From positions 1 through 35,260 of the forward strand of contig JAFLJQ010000224.1 in the NCBI GenBank assembly GCA_022712915.1: a stretch of DNA of 35,260 bases, read 5' to 3'. The translations under genes and the position numbers were made by a program. This document shows, piece after piece, positions 26,958 to 34,860 of this stretch. Each line of letters begins with the position of its first letter. Position 1 is the first letter of the stretch. The DNA is from Gammaproteobacteria bacterium. GTDB lineage: Bacteria > Pseudomonadota > Gammaproteobacteria > UBA6429 > Thiohalophilaceae. The notes under the pieces were generated by a model that saw only the letters and a list, made by a program, of their open reading frames with translations, ran no database searches and had not been told where the DNA came from.

Positions 26958-28543
26958 AGATCACCCCTTAACTCTTCACCATCTACATCACCATCTGAAA
27001 CGCGATTTTTTTTAACTCGATTGGGACCGAGAATCTTCAATTTTTCTTGAAAGGCCGTTAATTCTTTTCTTAGCTGCTTGATATGTCCTGCCCCATACCA
27101 GAGTCTGGACAATCGTTCTCGTGACACACGTTGTCTCAGGCCGGGATCTCTCTGATTAGTCAGACGTTGCTCAGTCCAATCAATACCAAAGCGATGATGA
27201 CAATTACCATCACGACAACCGGTCAACACAACCCCGTCGGCATAATTACGAGAGATAAGAAAATCAATAAACGACGGAGGTAAAAATCCAATACAGGGCA
27301 ATGACATCACGGCCACACTGTCTGACTTCAAGGAATTTAATTCATCACCATGATCACAACCAAACACAAATACCTTGTTCTCGCCACTTAATGCCTCTGC
27401 CGCATTAATTGTACGTTCACGCAATTCAGAAATAGCGAAGTCCGCCAATTCGATACCCGCCACATGGGCACCCTGACGCCGAAAGGGGGTCGCTGTTGGA
27501 CAAGCCCCGACACAAATGCCACAACCTACACACTGATCCGGGTCGACCACGGCCTCTTTCTCATAAGGCAAACCATCCGTGCGTGCTTGCATAACCACTG
27601 CACCATAAGGACAGTCAACAAAACAGCGCTCACAGCCATTGCAATTTTCCAACTCAACCTCAGCGACTGAAATTCGTTTCGGCCTGACGACCAGAGGCAA
27701 CAACATCAGTGCAAATGATCCCCCCCCCAACAATAACCACACCGAGCCATATGACCAGCTATCCATCAGCGGATAAACACCCAGATAAAACCAATCCAGA
27801 TCAACAACGGTCACCACCTTATCAAGGTTGGCGGGATCCATGCTGATGGCCGGTTTAATAAGGGAAAGCACCACCATGGCCAACAGAACGCGCCAAGCCA
27901 AACCACCCACAGGGTTGCTCTTTGGTTGGCTGATACGCTGGATATGAATCCACATAACCAACAAAAAGACGAGTGGAATACCGATATGCAAAAATGACAG
28001 TAGGGAAAAAAAGCGATCACTCAGGTGGGCTTCATTAAGAAAGTTACGCGCCATAGCCATGTTGAAAATGGGCAACCAGTCCAGCCATTCTGACGTCAGC
28101 ACCGCAACAAACTGGGCCAGTTCATCCCACACCAGCCAGTAGCCACCAACTCCCGAGGCATACATTAGCCACAACAAAAAGACGCCGGAGACCCACGAAA
28201 ACCAGCGCACACCGTTAAATCGCCCCCGACAAAACTCCCTCAGTAGGTGCACAACAACAACCAGCACCATTGCATCGGACGCATAGCGGTGCAGACTGCG
28301 CATCACGCCCCCCAGATACCACTGCTCATGCGTAAGACGTTCAACCGAATTATAAGCTTCGGTAACACTGGTCTCAAAAAAGATATAGAGATAAACACCA
28401 CTAGCGGCCACGATCCAATAGAAGAAGAACGCGAGTCCACCCAGTTGATAGAAGGGGTTCAATTTCGGGCCAAAAAAACGATCAGCCAGCTCTTCAAATA
28501 CCCGAAACAACCTAGTACCTACTTTTTGTATAACTACCAGCAA
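26954..28543 (-). CDS. Cytochrome b / 2x[4Fe-4S] ferredoxin / MvhD fusion protein
   Basis: In numbering from an upstream TTG at 28585, a cytochrome b N-terminal domain (about 30-220) has all four b-heme His: H99/H113 and H200/H214, each pair 14 apart. Two more membrane segments follow. Then come two [4Fe-4S] sites (C315, C318, C321, C325 and C352, C355, C358, C362) and an MvhD/HdrD-like domain (about 400-470) with Cys 410, 431, 457 and 462. The topology places the iron-sulfur part in the cytoplasm. The Dnr palindrome and a TAATTT -10 put the transcript start near 28578, inside the TTG-28585 frame. I therefore prefer the TTG at 28543; a TTG at 28510 is an alternative, both with AGG seven bases upstream. 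It may move electrons between a cytoplasmic donor, quinone and the neighbouring heme-copper enzyme. Confidence 0.85.
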   Translation of the reverse strand: MLVVIQKVGTRLFRVFEELADRFFGPKLNPFYQLGGLAFFFYWIVAASGVYLYIFFETSVTEAYNSVERLTHEQWYLGGVMRSLHRYASDAMVLVVVVHLLREFCRGRFNGVRWFSWVSGVFLLWLMYASGVGGYWLVWDELAQFVAVLTSEWLDWLPIFNMAMARNFLNEAHLSDRFFSLLSFLHIGIPLVFLLVMWIHIQRISQPKSNPVGGLAWRVLLAMVVLSLIKPAISMDPANLDKVVTVVDLDWFYLGVYPLMDSWSYGSVWLLLGGGSFALMLLPLVVRPKRISVAEVELENCNGCERCFVDCPYGAVVMQARTDGLPYEKEAVVDPDQCVGCGICVGACPTATPFRRQGAHVAGIELADFAISELRERTINAAEALSGENKVFVFGCDHGDELNSLKSDSVAVMSLPCIGFLPPSFIDFLISRNYADGVVLTGCRDGNCHHRFGIDWTEQRLTNQRDPGLRQRVSRERLSRLWYGAGHIKQLRKELTAFQEKLKILGPNRVKKNRVSDGDVDGEELRGDL

Positions 28544-28612
28544 CGTCTTACCTACTTTTAATTTAAGAATAATTTGAAATCTCAAATTACCACAGTATTA
28601 CACTCAAGTAAC

Positions 28613-28626
28613 TTGACCTATGTCAA
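28613..28626 (-). promoter_or_regulatory. Dnr/FNR-type palindrome upstream of the cytochrome b fusion
   Basis: TTGACCTATGTCAA has two matching half-sites and overlaps the last codons of the SCO gene. A TAATTT -10 at 28584-28589 has class II spacing. The site would drive the fusion, hemerythrin, unknown protein and heme-copper subunit genes. Confidence 0.8.
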
Positions 28627-29426
28627 GCCTCCTGTTGCCGGTATCGACGCCACTCACGCATGAGTACATAAAAGACAAAACCCATGCATGTCAGACCAAT
28701 AAGGGAACCCATGATAATGGAATAATCGACAAAATAACGGTCATTGGCCGGATCGTACACGGTGCAAAATAAACGAATCTTGTCTCCAATATGACCAATC
28801 AGCGATCCCTTTCGGGGTTGGCCATCCAATAGCTGCTTGAGAGGCTCAACCAACAAAGGGGTTGAAAAGTCCATATCATAGACCTGCCGATATACCTTGC
28901 CCTGACCATCAACAACCGAGGCCTGGATCAGGTGATCAAACCCTTTCGGTGAGACACGAAATTGAAACCCAAGATCTTTCGCCAATCCACTAATGGTTTT
29001 TTCATCGGCACTCAAAAATTGCCAGTTGTCACTATTAACACTCTGTTGTGCAGCAAACACCCGCATAGCATCCACAGTATCATTAGTTGTATCAAAACCA
29101 ATGGTCAGTACATTAAAACTTTTGTCACCCAAGGCCTGCCTGGCCTTGTCCACCACATCGGAGAGGTGACGAGTAACCGTAGGACAAATATGATAACAAC
29201 TGGTATAGATTAAACTGATGACCAAAGGACGACCCTGAAACGAGGCAAGCTGTACTTGTTGCCCATAGGTATTGGTAAACACATAGTCACCAACTACCTT
29301 GCCTATTGCAGCCTGACTATAGGCCAGGATGGCCTTTTGATCAGGTTCAGGAGACGTATCAGCCGCCTGTACGACGGATAATACGAACTGCATTAATGCT
29401 AAGACAAAAAGTATAACTAACTTCAT
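28623..29426 (-). CDS. SCO1/SenC/PrrC-type copper chaperone
   Basis: A 267-residue membrane-tethered periplasmic thioredoxin-fold protein from the ATG at 29426. It has a signal peptide (core LFVLALMQFVLSVVQAA) and the copper-binding motif CYHICP. The distal His is in FDHLIQASVVD, and a C-terminal membrane segment (about 235-258) is followed by a basic tail. SCO proteins load copper into CuA or keep its cysteines reduced, which fits the CuA subunit encoded upstream. A TTG at 29435 would overlap the ctaB stop, so coupling is also possible. The Dnr palindrome of the next operon overlaps its 3' end. Confidence 0.9.
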   Translation of the reverse strand: MKLVILFVLALMQFVLSVVQAADTSPEPDQKAILAYSQAAIGKVVGDYVFTNTYGQQVQLASFQGRPLVISLIYTSCYHICPTVTRHLSDVVDKARQALGDKSFNVLTIGFDTTNDTVDAMRVFAAQQSVNSDNWQFLSADEKTISGLAKDLGFQFRVSPKGFDHLIQASVVDGQGKVYRQVYDMDFSTPLLVEPLKQLLDGQPRKGSLIGHIGDKIRLFCTVYDPANDRYFVDYSIIMGSLIGLTCMGFVFYVLMREWRRYRQQEA

Positions 29427-29431
29427 ACCAT

Positions 29432-30292
29432 TCAAACTACATGAATATCCAGCATAGATCCAATCAAGACCAGAGTAAGTTGAATCAGGGATGCAAAGAA
29501 ATTCCCCATAGCCTTTTTACGTGTAGGTTCCTGCACCAGCTGGATATTTTTGTAAATAAAATATATGCCTCCAACAAAAGCACAGGCCAGATAAAACCAA
29601 CCCAGGCCCCAGTCAAAAAATGCCGGTAATAACGAAACGGCAACCAGCAAAATTGTATTTGCAAGAATAATCCATGCCGCTTTTTGATCACCTACTACAA
29701 CAGGTAACATAGGTACTTTGGCTTCGGCATAGTCTTTATGCAAGGCTATAGCCAGACTCCAGAAGTGTGGAGGTGTCCAGAGGAACAGAACCACAGCCAA
29801 AATGATGGCCGAAGAACTCATCCCGGGATCCGCCGCTGCCGCGCCAGCAAGCACCGCAAAACTGCCCGCCAATCCGCCAATCACAATATTCCAGGCACTA
29901 CGCCGCTTGAGCCACATGGTATAAATCACACCATATGTAAAAGCACCCATGAAGGCATGAAAGGCGACCATAGAATTAAACCACCAGTTTGCCACCACGA
30001 CAGATAACATCAACAAAAGAGCAATGCTCCATAACCATATCTGACCGGCTTTAAAAGAACCCGTCACGAAGGGGCGACTACGTGTTCGCACCATCCGGGC
30101 ATCCAGATCGCGCTCAATATATTGGTTGAAAGCACCAGCACTGGCGGATGACATCAAAACGACCAGGCCGAGCAAAAGAATTTCTAAGGGATGTAAGCTA
30201 CCACCCGGTGTGACCGCATAACCGGCCACTGCTGTAATAGCGATCAATAAACCAATTCTCAGTTTAAAGACATTAACAAGTTGTGAAAACAT
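29432..30292 (-). CDS. ctaB: CtaB, heme O synthase (protoheme IX farnesyltransferase)
   Basis: A UbiA-family membrane prenyltransferase that converts heme B to heme O. The ATG at 30292 is chosen because GAGG lies six bases upstream; the frame extends to a TTG at 30316. The product is 286 residues with about nine membrane segments. The prenyl diphosphate-binding motif NQYIERDLDARM and the following RTRSRPF are present, and YAEAKVPMLPVVVGD lies in the second half. It follows a strong terminator after the heme-copper subunit I gene and leads into the SCO gene. Presence of ctaB and a ctaA-like gene suggests the neighbouring enzyme uses heme O or an A-type heme. Confidence 0.94.
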   Translation of the reverse strand: MFSQLVNVFKLRIGLLIAITAVAGYAVTPGGSLHPLEILLLGLVVLMSSASAGAFNQYIERDLDARMVRTRSRPFVTGSFKAGQIWLWSIALLLMLSVVVANWWFNSMVAFHAFMGAFTYGVIYTMWLKRRSAWNIVIGGLAGSFAVLAGAAAADPGMSSSAIILAVVLFLWTPPHFWSLAIALHKDYAEAKVPMLPVVVGDQKAAWIILANTILLVAVSLLPAFFDWGLGWFYLACAFVGGIYFIYKNIQLVQEPTRKKAMGNFFASLIQLTLVLIGSMLDIHVV

Positions 30293-30341
30293 GACAGGCC
30301 TCAGTTTTTTTGGCAAATTAACATAATTATAAATTAAAAAA

Positions 30342-30369
30342 GTTGGCGGATATTCATATATCCGCCAAC
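30342..30369 (-). terminator. Rho-independent terminator after heme-copper subunit I
   Basis: GTTGGCGGATAT and ATATCCGCCAAC form a 12-base-pair stem with a four-base loop. On the minus strand a run of six T follows. This is a textbook terminator between subunit I and ctaB, so ctaB and SCO expression depends on readthrough or another promoter. Confidence 0.9.
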
Positions 30370-30379
30370 CGTATTGCCT

Positions 30380-32074
30380 CTAGCTTAGACCCCAAGTCTG
30401 GGACAAATATTTCCAGTTTATAAAGTAGTACAACACAAACACCGCCAGGAATACCAGAGCCAGAACCAACGTACCCGGAATAGAGATCTTGCCGATACCA
30501 ATGCCATCATAATTATCAACAGGCTCAGCAATCATAGGCGTAGCTGACTTCTCATTTTCACCCAGGCGTTTACCGAGGAAGATGGAACTCACTATCACCA
30601 GAACAAAGATGCCGCCACCGACAACGGACATCACGACCGACATACCACCAAGTCCCATCAAGGTATAGGCTGCTGCGGGGAAATCATAAGCCATCGCCGT
30701 ACCAGAGAAACCCATGTCCCAGTGACGACGAGGAACACCAAGAGTGCCCGCGCCCATCAGGAATAGAGCCACACCCGTCATACCAATACCAAACACGTAT
30801 GGCTGTATTTTGGCCAACCCTGTCATCATGAGTTTACGACGAAACAGGATAGGTACCAACCAGTAGGTTAGCGCCATAAACGCCAACGTTGTACCTGCCG
30901 CGACAGTCGCATGGAAATGACCAGGGACATAGATGGTGTTGTGGATGATCAGGTTGATCTGTTCAGTTCCCATTACCACGCCAGAGATACCGCCAACAAA
31001 ACCAAAAATAATCAATGACAGAAACATTCCGGAGAAGGTCGGGTTACCCCAGGGAGCCTTACGTAACCATTCAAATATACCTTTATTGTAACCACGTTTG
31101 CGTTGCGCCGCTTCAATAGAACCAGGCACTGTCAGACCGTGAATCATACTGGCCATAACCGCCAGGTACATGGCATAACTGGTGTTGAATATTTTCCACT
31201 CAGCACCGACACCAGGATCAACCAGAATATGGTGAACAGAGGCCAACTGCAGGAACAGAATATACAACAGGAAGGCTGCACGACTGACCTTTTCTGACAA
31301 GGGTTTCGCACCAAAGACCACACCGGCAATCGCATACCAAACCGCAACGTGAGCGGCAACATTGATTTGCTGTGACGAATGACCAAAGGCCCACCAAATG
31401 ACACGATACATGAGCGGATCGATCTTACTGATGTAACCGATTGACCAGAGGTACGTCGGGATCAGAATGATCGCGCCAGAGGCAATGGTGAAAATCGCGA
31501 TAATACAGGCCACCAACGCACCGTACGTTACCAGCGGCAATGAACCATCACCATAGGTATTATCTTCCTTCGCGATAACCAATGTACCGAGAAAAACAAA
31601 ACAACCTATCAAGGCACCGACTGCAAACAGAATCAGACCCAAATAGAAGCTCGGCTCTGCTGCCATAGGCACATAAGATGTCATCATTACACTGGAGCGA
31701 CCTTGCAGCACAGTGAGGTTATTCATCACGGCACCGACCAACATCAGCCCAAAACCAACCCATGCTATGCGTGGTGTGGCCAGCCGACTTCGCAACAACG
31801 TTGACGAGGTAAAATACAACAAAGCAATCTCAAAGAAAATGAGCCAAAAAATCAACACGTTAATACCGTGTGATGTTAATACCATGTAAAAAGCATCCGC
31901 TGGAAGCAAGTGAACTGCCGGCCAGCGTGTCAACCCGACTAAAAGACCAAAAATACCGCCAAACATCAGAAATACTACAGCCACCACGGCATTGACCTTC
32001 ATCAACAGTTCAGCTGGTCGATGAAATAGTAGCCCTGTGTCTGGACAAGTACGAAATTCATTATTATTAGACAT
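30380..32074 (-). CDS. B-family-like heme-copper subunit I with Tyr to Gln, eNOR/bNOR-type NO reductase candidate
   Basis: The 564-residue membrane protein aligns by eye with ba3-type subunit I along much of its length. Ligands are H69 (low-spin heme), H232 (CuB, in WWAFGH), H281 and H282 (CuB, SVHHILVDPG), H386 and H388 (in VPGHFH). The oxidase Tyr four residues after the first CuB His is Gln (Q236, in GHSSQQ). Loss of this Tyr is a mark of NO reductases, and a Gln at this place has been described for eNOR/bNOR-type enzymes. It lies 11 bases after a CuA subunit II gene. A Dnr-type site upstream and nearby nirS also favour NO reduction. O2 reduction cannot be fully excluded. GGGAG precedes the ATG. 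Confidence 0.85.
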   Translation of the reverse strand: MSNNNEFRTCPDTGLLFHRPAELLMKVNAVVAVVFLMFGGIFGLLVGLTRWPAVHLLPADAFYMVLTSHGINVLIFWLIFFEIALLYFTSSTLLRSRLATPRIAWVGFGLMLVGAVMNNLTVLQGRSSVMMTSYVPMAAEPSFYLGLILFAVGALIGCFVFLGTLVIAKEDNTYGDGSLPLVTYGALVACIIAIFTIASGAIILIPTYLWSIGYISKIDPLMYRVIWWAFGHSSQQINVAAHVAVWYAIAGVVFGAKPLSEKVSRAAFLLYILFLQLASVHHILVDPGVGAEWKIFNTSYAMYLAVMASMIHGLTVPGSIEAAQRKRGYNKGIFEWLRKAPWGNPTFSGMFLSLIIFGFVGGISGVVMGTEQINLIIHNTIYVPGHFHATVAAGTTLAFMALTYWLVPILFRRKLMMTGLAKIQPYVFGIGMTGVALFLMGAGTLGVPRRHWDMGFSGTAMAYDFPAAAYTLMGLGGMSVVMSVVGGGIFVLVIVSSIFLGKRLGENEKSATPMIAEPVDNYDGIGIGKISIPGTLVLALVFLAVFVLYYFINWKYLSQTWGLS

Positions 32075-32085
32075 GTCCGTCTCCC

Positions 32086-32628
32086 TTAATCTTTAACGTA
32101 GATCTTGCCCACCATTCGATGGTGACCAATTCCACAATATTCATTACAAAAAATCGAATAATCTCCCGATTTATTTGGTGTCACAGTGATCACCATGTCA
32201 TAGCCCGGCAAAACCTGAGTATTGATATTGACCGGTTGCAGGGAAAAACCATGCTGCCAGTCCATGGACGATAGATGTAAACGATAACTCTGGCCTTTTT
32301 TCAATTCCAGGATTGGCCACCAATCCCATAGTCGAGCGATAAGATAAACATCGCTGCCCACAGGCGGAGCAACCACGGGGATATCTCTATCGGTTTCTTT
32401 GCGCACGGTATATTTATCTACCATAGCCTGGGTTTTATTCTGAAAAAATGTAGGTGTGACGCGATAAGCCTCATTGGACAGGTTCTGTTTACCAACCACA
32501 TGCCAGTAAGGCATCATAAAGGTCATAATCAAACCCCAGACAACGCAGAGGCCGATCCAAATCAGTTCAACACTTTCAATCGGTTCATTCCACCAGATTT
32601 TTTCCGAGGGGGGTGAAAGACTGCTCAT
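32086..32628 (-). CDS. Heme-copper subunit II with intact CuA site
   Basis: The 180-residue protein has one N-terminal membrane segment (about 21-42) and a periplasmic cupredoxin domain. The CuA ligands are all visible: His in WQHGFS and the block CNEYCGIGHHRM (Cys, Glu, Cys, His and Met). It therefore should accept electrons from a soluble cytochrome c or copper protein, not directly from quinol. Short relative to many CuA subunits, it resembles the B-family type. GGAG lies eight bases before the ATG at 32628. It follows the 48-residue peptide gene and precedes subunit I. Confidence 0.92.
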   Translation of the reverse strand: MSSLSPPSEKIWWNEPIESVELIWIGLCVVWGLIMTFMMPYWHVVGKQNLSNEAYRVTPTFFQNKTQAMVDKYTVRKETDRDIPVVAPPVGSDVYLIARLWDWWPILELKKGQSYRLHLSSMDWQHGFSLQPVNINTQVLPGYDMVITVTPNKSGDYSIFCNEYCGIGHHRMVGKIYVKD

Positions 32629-32659
32629 AGTTGCTACTCCGTATCAGTATTATTTTAAA

Positions 32660-32806
32660 TTATTGTGCAATCGGAATGGTCACGATTTCCATGATTCCCC
32701 ACATAATATAAAACACGGTGGGAATAACAACGCCCAAAAATAGCAACAAAAAGGGATTGTCGAGAATGCGTTGCATAACGGGAATACTTTCTTTTTCATT
32801 GTTCAT
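32660..32806 (-). CDS. 48-residue single-segment membrane peptide, probable small subunit
   Basis: This short gene encodes a 48-residue peptide beginning MNNEKESIPVMQRILDNPF, followed by a hydrophobic segment (about 19-37) and ending ...TIPIAQ. GGAGG lies six bases before the ATG at 32806, a stronger ribosome site than most neighbours have. It is the first gene of the CuA/heme-copper unit, with subunit II 31 bases downstream. Small one-helix subunits are known in ba3-type enzymes, so a subunit IIa-like role is likely, though the sequence is too short to prove family membership. Confidence 0.75.
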   Translation of the reverse strand: MNNEKESIPVMQRILDNPFLLLFLGVVIPTVFYIMWGIMEIVTIPIAQ

Positions 32807-33136
32807 ATTTGCCTCCAGCAGACAGGTGTTGATTTTGTTTTGAAATTATTAAATGTGCAGCAATTCCCCCTGCCCTCACGACAGAGAATGGTCTAAATCT
32901 TAAATGCATCTGTAAGGTGCGACTTCAGCATATTCATCAAGATAAATACTTGACTTAAATCAAGGGGGTCTCATGCCCACTCAAACCTAGCTTAAATTTA
33001 TGATATTAATGATAGAATGCTTGTAGCCATAATCAACTATGATAAAAATATTTCTCAGCTATATTAAGCTATCCTTATATTGCAAAAAATTTATCTTTAA
33101 AACTAATGATGTGTACGTACATAACAAAAATAGCGG
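32807..33136. other. Divergent regulatory region, CuA operon and ctaA
   Basis: A 330-base noncoding region between the minus-strand CuA operon and plus-strand ctaA. It contains the Dnr-type palindrome at 32950-32963, which could serve either side. I find no well-placed consensus -10 for either direction, and nothing else notable. Confidence 0.55.
32950..32963 (-). promoter_or_regulatory. Dnr/FNR-type palindrome upstream of the CuA-type operon
   Basis: TTGACTTAAATCAA fits TTGAC-N4-ATCAA. It lies about 150 bases upstream of the 48-residue peptide gene and about 175 bases upstream of ctaA on the other strand. It therefore may control one or both. Confidence 0.72.
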
Positions 33137-34162
33137 ATGAAGCTAATGCAAAGCCAAACCAAGACAAAGTCCAGTAATAGCCTTTTTATTTCACTTGTTT
33201 CTCTTTCTTTACTGTTGACACTAATAACGGTTGTTCTCAGTGCCTATATTCGCTTGTCCGTTAATGGACTGGGTTGTGATAATTGGCCAGACTGTTATGG
33301 CAAGGTCAACCTATCTGTTCAGCATCAAGGCATCGATGTCTTGACCAACACGGGCAAAACAATGCAGCATAGCGGCATACGTACCTTGCATCGTCTGGTA
33401 GCCAGTGTATTAGGTATCTTTGTTGTAATGATTGCCATCATGGCTTTACGCCGGCGAGGTGTCCCTGATAATACGGGAGCCACTGTACCAATACTGATAT
33501 TGGCTATAACAATTTTTCTGTCATGGCTGGGGTACGCCACACCCACCCCCTTACTACCCGCCGTCACACTAGGTAATCTACTCGGTGGCATGGCAATGCT
33601 AGGCTTGCTGTGGTGGCTCAGCCAGCGCATAGCCGTCCAAAATTCCGCGCAACAAATACACAGTTACCACCTTAAACCGAGCATCATCGTGGGTCTTGTT
33701 CTGCTATGCGGACAAATTGGGTTGGGTGCCTGGAACAGTGCTTTTTTTGCCGGACCGGCCTGTCCAGAGCTAGGCTCCTGCTCAGGGGCTGAGTGGTCCA
33801 CATCAGCCATCAATATTTTCACAGCATTAAGCATCGACAACCAGGGTAAAGTCATCAATGCTGGCACAGCCGAAACAATTCATCTGATACACCGCCTGGG
33901 GGCCATTGTCACCGCAATCTATCTGCTATGGCTTGGATTCAAGATCATTGCCTGCAAAGACAAATTACGCACAACCGCTATCACCCTACTCAGCTTACTT
34001 GGTTTACAGCTCTCGCTTGGTCTGTTATCCATCCCCATGCAACTACCACTTCTAATGGTCACGGCACATAATGCCATTGCGGCCATTTTATTATTGACCA
34101 TGATAAATCTCTATCACCTTTTGAGCCCGCCATCGAGGGGAGCAGCACCTTCCAGGGTTTAG
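33137..34162 (+). CDS. ctaA: CtaA/Cox15-like heme A synthase with helix-4 His replaced
   Basis: The 341-residue membrane protein has eight helices in two similar halves, as in heme A synthase, which oxidises the C8 methyl of heme O. Both periplasmic Cys pairs are present (C47/C53 in GCDNWPDC and C209/C215 in ACPELGSC). Of the four heme-ligand His expected, three are visible: H85 in TLHRLVAS, H252 in IHRLGA and H311 in TAHNAIAA. The helix-4 position is Asn (N147 in LGNLLGG, where many homologues have LGHLLGG). The codon is AAT at 33575-33577, one base from His. It is divergent from the CuA-type operon and convergent with dnr. It may be active with altered heme binding, or may have diverged in product. 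Confidence 0.87.
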   Translation: MKLMQSQTKTKSSNSLFISLVSLSLLLTLITVVLSAYIRLSVNGLGCDNWPDCYGKVNLSVQHQGIDVLTNTGKTMQHSGIRTLHRLVASVLGIFVVMIAIMALRRRGVPDNTGATVPILILAITIFLSWLGYATPTPLLPAVTLGNLLGGMAMLGLLWWLSQRIAVQNSAQQIHSYHLKPSIIVGLVLLCGQIGLGAWNSAFFAGPACPELGSCSGAEWSTSAINIFTALSIDNQGKVINAGTAETIHLIHRLGAIVTAIYLLWLGFKIIACKDKLRTTAITLLSLLGLQLSLGLLSIPMQLPLLMVTAHNAIAAILLLTMINLYHLLSPPSRGAAPSRV

Positions 34163-34170
34163 TTTTTTCA

Positions 34171-34860
34171 CTACTGAACAATAAACTGGCGCAAGCCTTT
34201 AACATTGTGCACAGCAATATCCTGCCTTGAAACTGAGATAATGCCATCTTTAATCAAACGTGACAGGATTCGGGAAAAGGTCTCCGGCTGAATTGAAAGC
34301 CTTGAGGCAATCACACTCTTCTGGGTAATGAGGTGGATATCCGGCCGTTCGGTTGCCCCATCGGGTATCTGCTCCAGCAGGTAATTAACAAGCCGGTAAG
34401 TTGCGTTCTGCAAGGCCAGACTATTAATCTCACTGATACGAGAATGCAAACGCTGACTCATGGTAGTCATTAAACGGAAACAGCTATCGTTTGACTCTTT
34501 GAGAATATTGCGAAAAACCCGCATATCAAAACTATAGAGTTCACTTGCAAGAATGGCCTCTACACTGACCGGATACTGATGCTGCTCCATAAACATAATG
34601 GCCTCAGCAAATGTTTGACCTGGCTGAATAATCTCAAATATTTTCTCATAGCCCTCAGCCGAAACCTGAAATAATTTAACCTGACCGGAACACAAAAAAT
34701 AAAACCGCTCAGCATGTTCACCGCGCTCAAATAGCCTCTCATGAGTAGTCAGGCTAACACGGTAAGCCGACTTAATCACCTCATCTAGTTGTTCATCATC
34801 CAGCGATTCGAACAAATAGATACGTCGTATTTCATCTTTAGTAGGCAAATTATTCTGCAT
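34171..34860 (-). CDS. Dnr-like Crp/FNR-family regulator
   Basis: The 229-residue cytoplasmic regulator (start ATG 34860, GGAG eight bases upstream) has a cyclic-nucleotide-type beta-roll with GEHAERFYFLCSGQVKLF, a long dimer helix, and a C-terminal helix-turn-helix ending in PETFSRILSRL. The E-x2-SR pattern matches regulators that read TTGAT half-sites. It lacks the N-terminal Cys set for an FNR-type [4Fe-4S] cluster; only two isolated Cys are present. This makes a Dnr-type, NO-responsive heme regulator more likely than FNR. A perfect palindrome lies about 85 bases upstream, suggesting autoregulation. It probably controls nirS, the heme d1 genes and both heme-copper units. Confidence 0.85.
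   Translation of the reverse strand: MQNNLPTKDEIRRIYLFESLDDEQLDEVIKSAYRVSLTTHERLFERGEHAERFYFLCSGQVKLFQVSAEGYEKIFEIIQPGQTFAEAIMFMEQHQYPVSVEAILASELYSFDMRVFRNILKESNDSCFRLMTTMSQRLHSRISEINSLALQNATYRLVNYLLEQIPDGATERPDIHLITQKSVIASRLSIQPETFSRILSRLIKDGIISVSRQDIAVHNVKGLRQFIVQ

Noticed and set aside
30380-32074. Ordinary ba3-type cytochrome c oxidase
   Set aside because: The active-site Tyr is replaced by Gln, and the operon has a Dnr-type site and denitrification neighbours. O2 reduction is not fully excluded.
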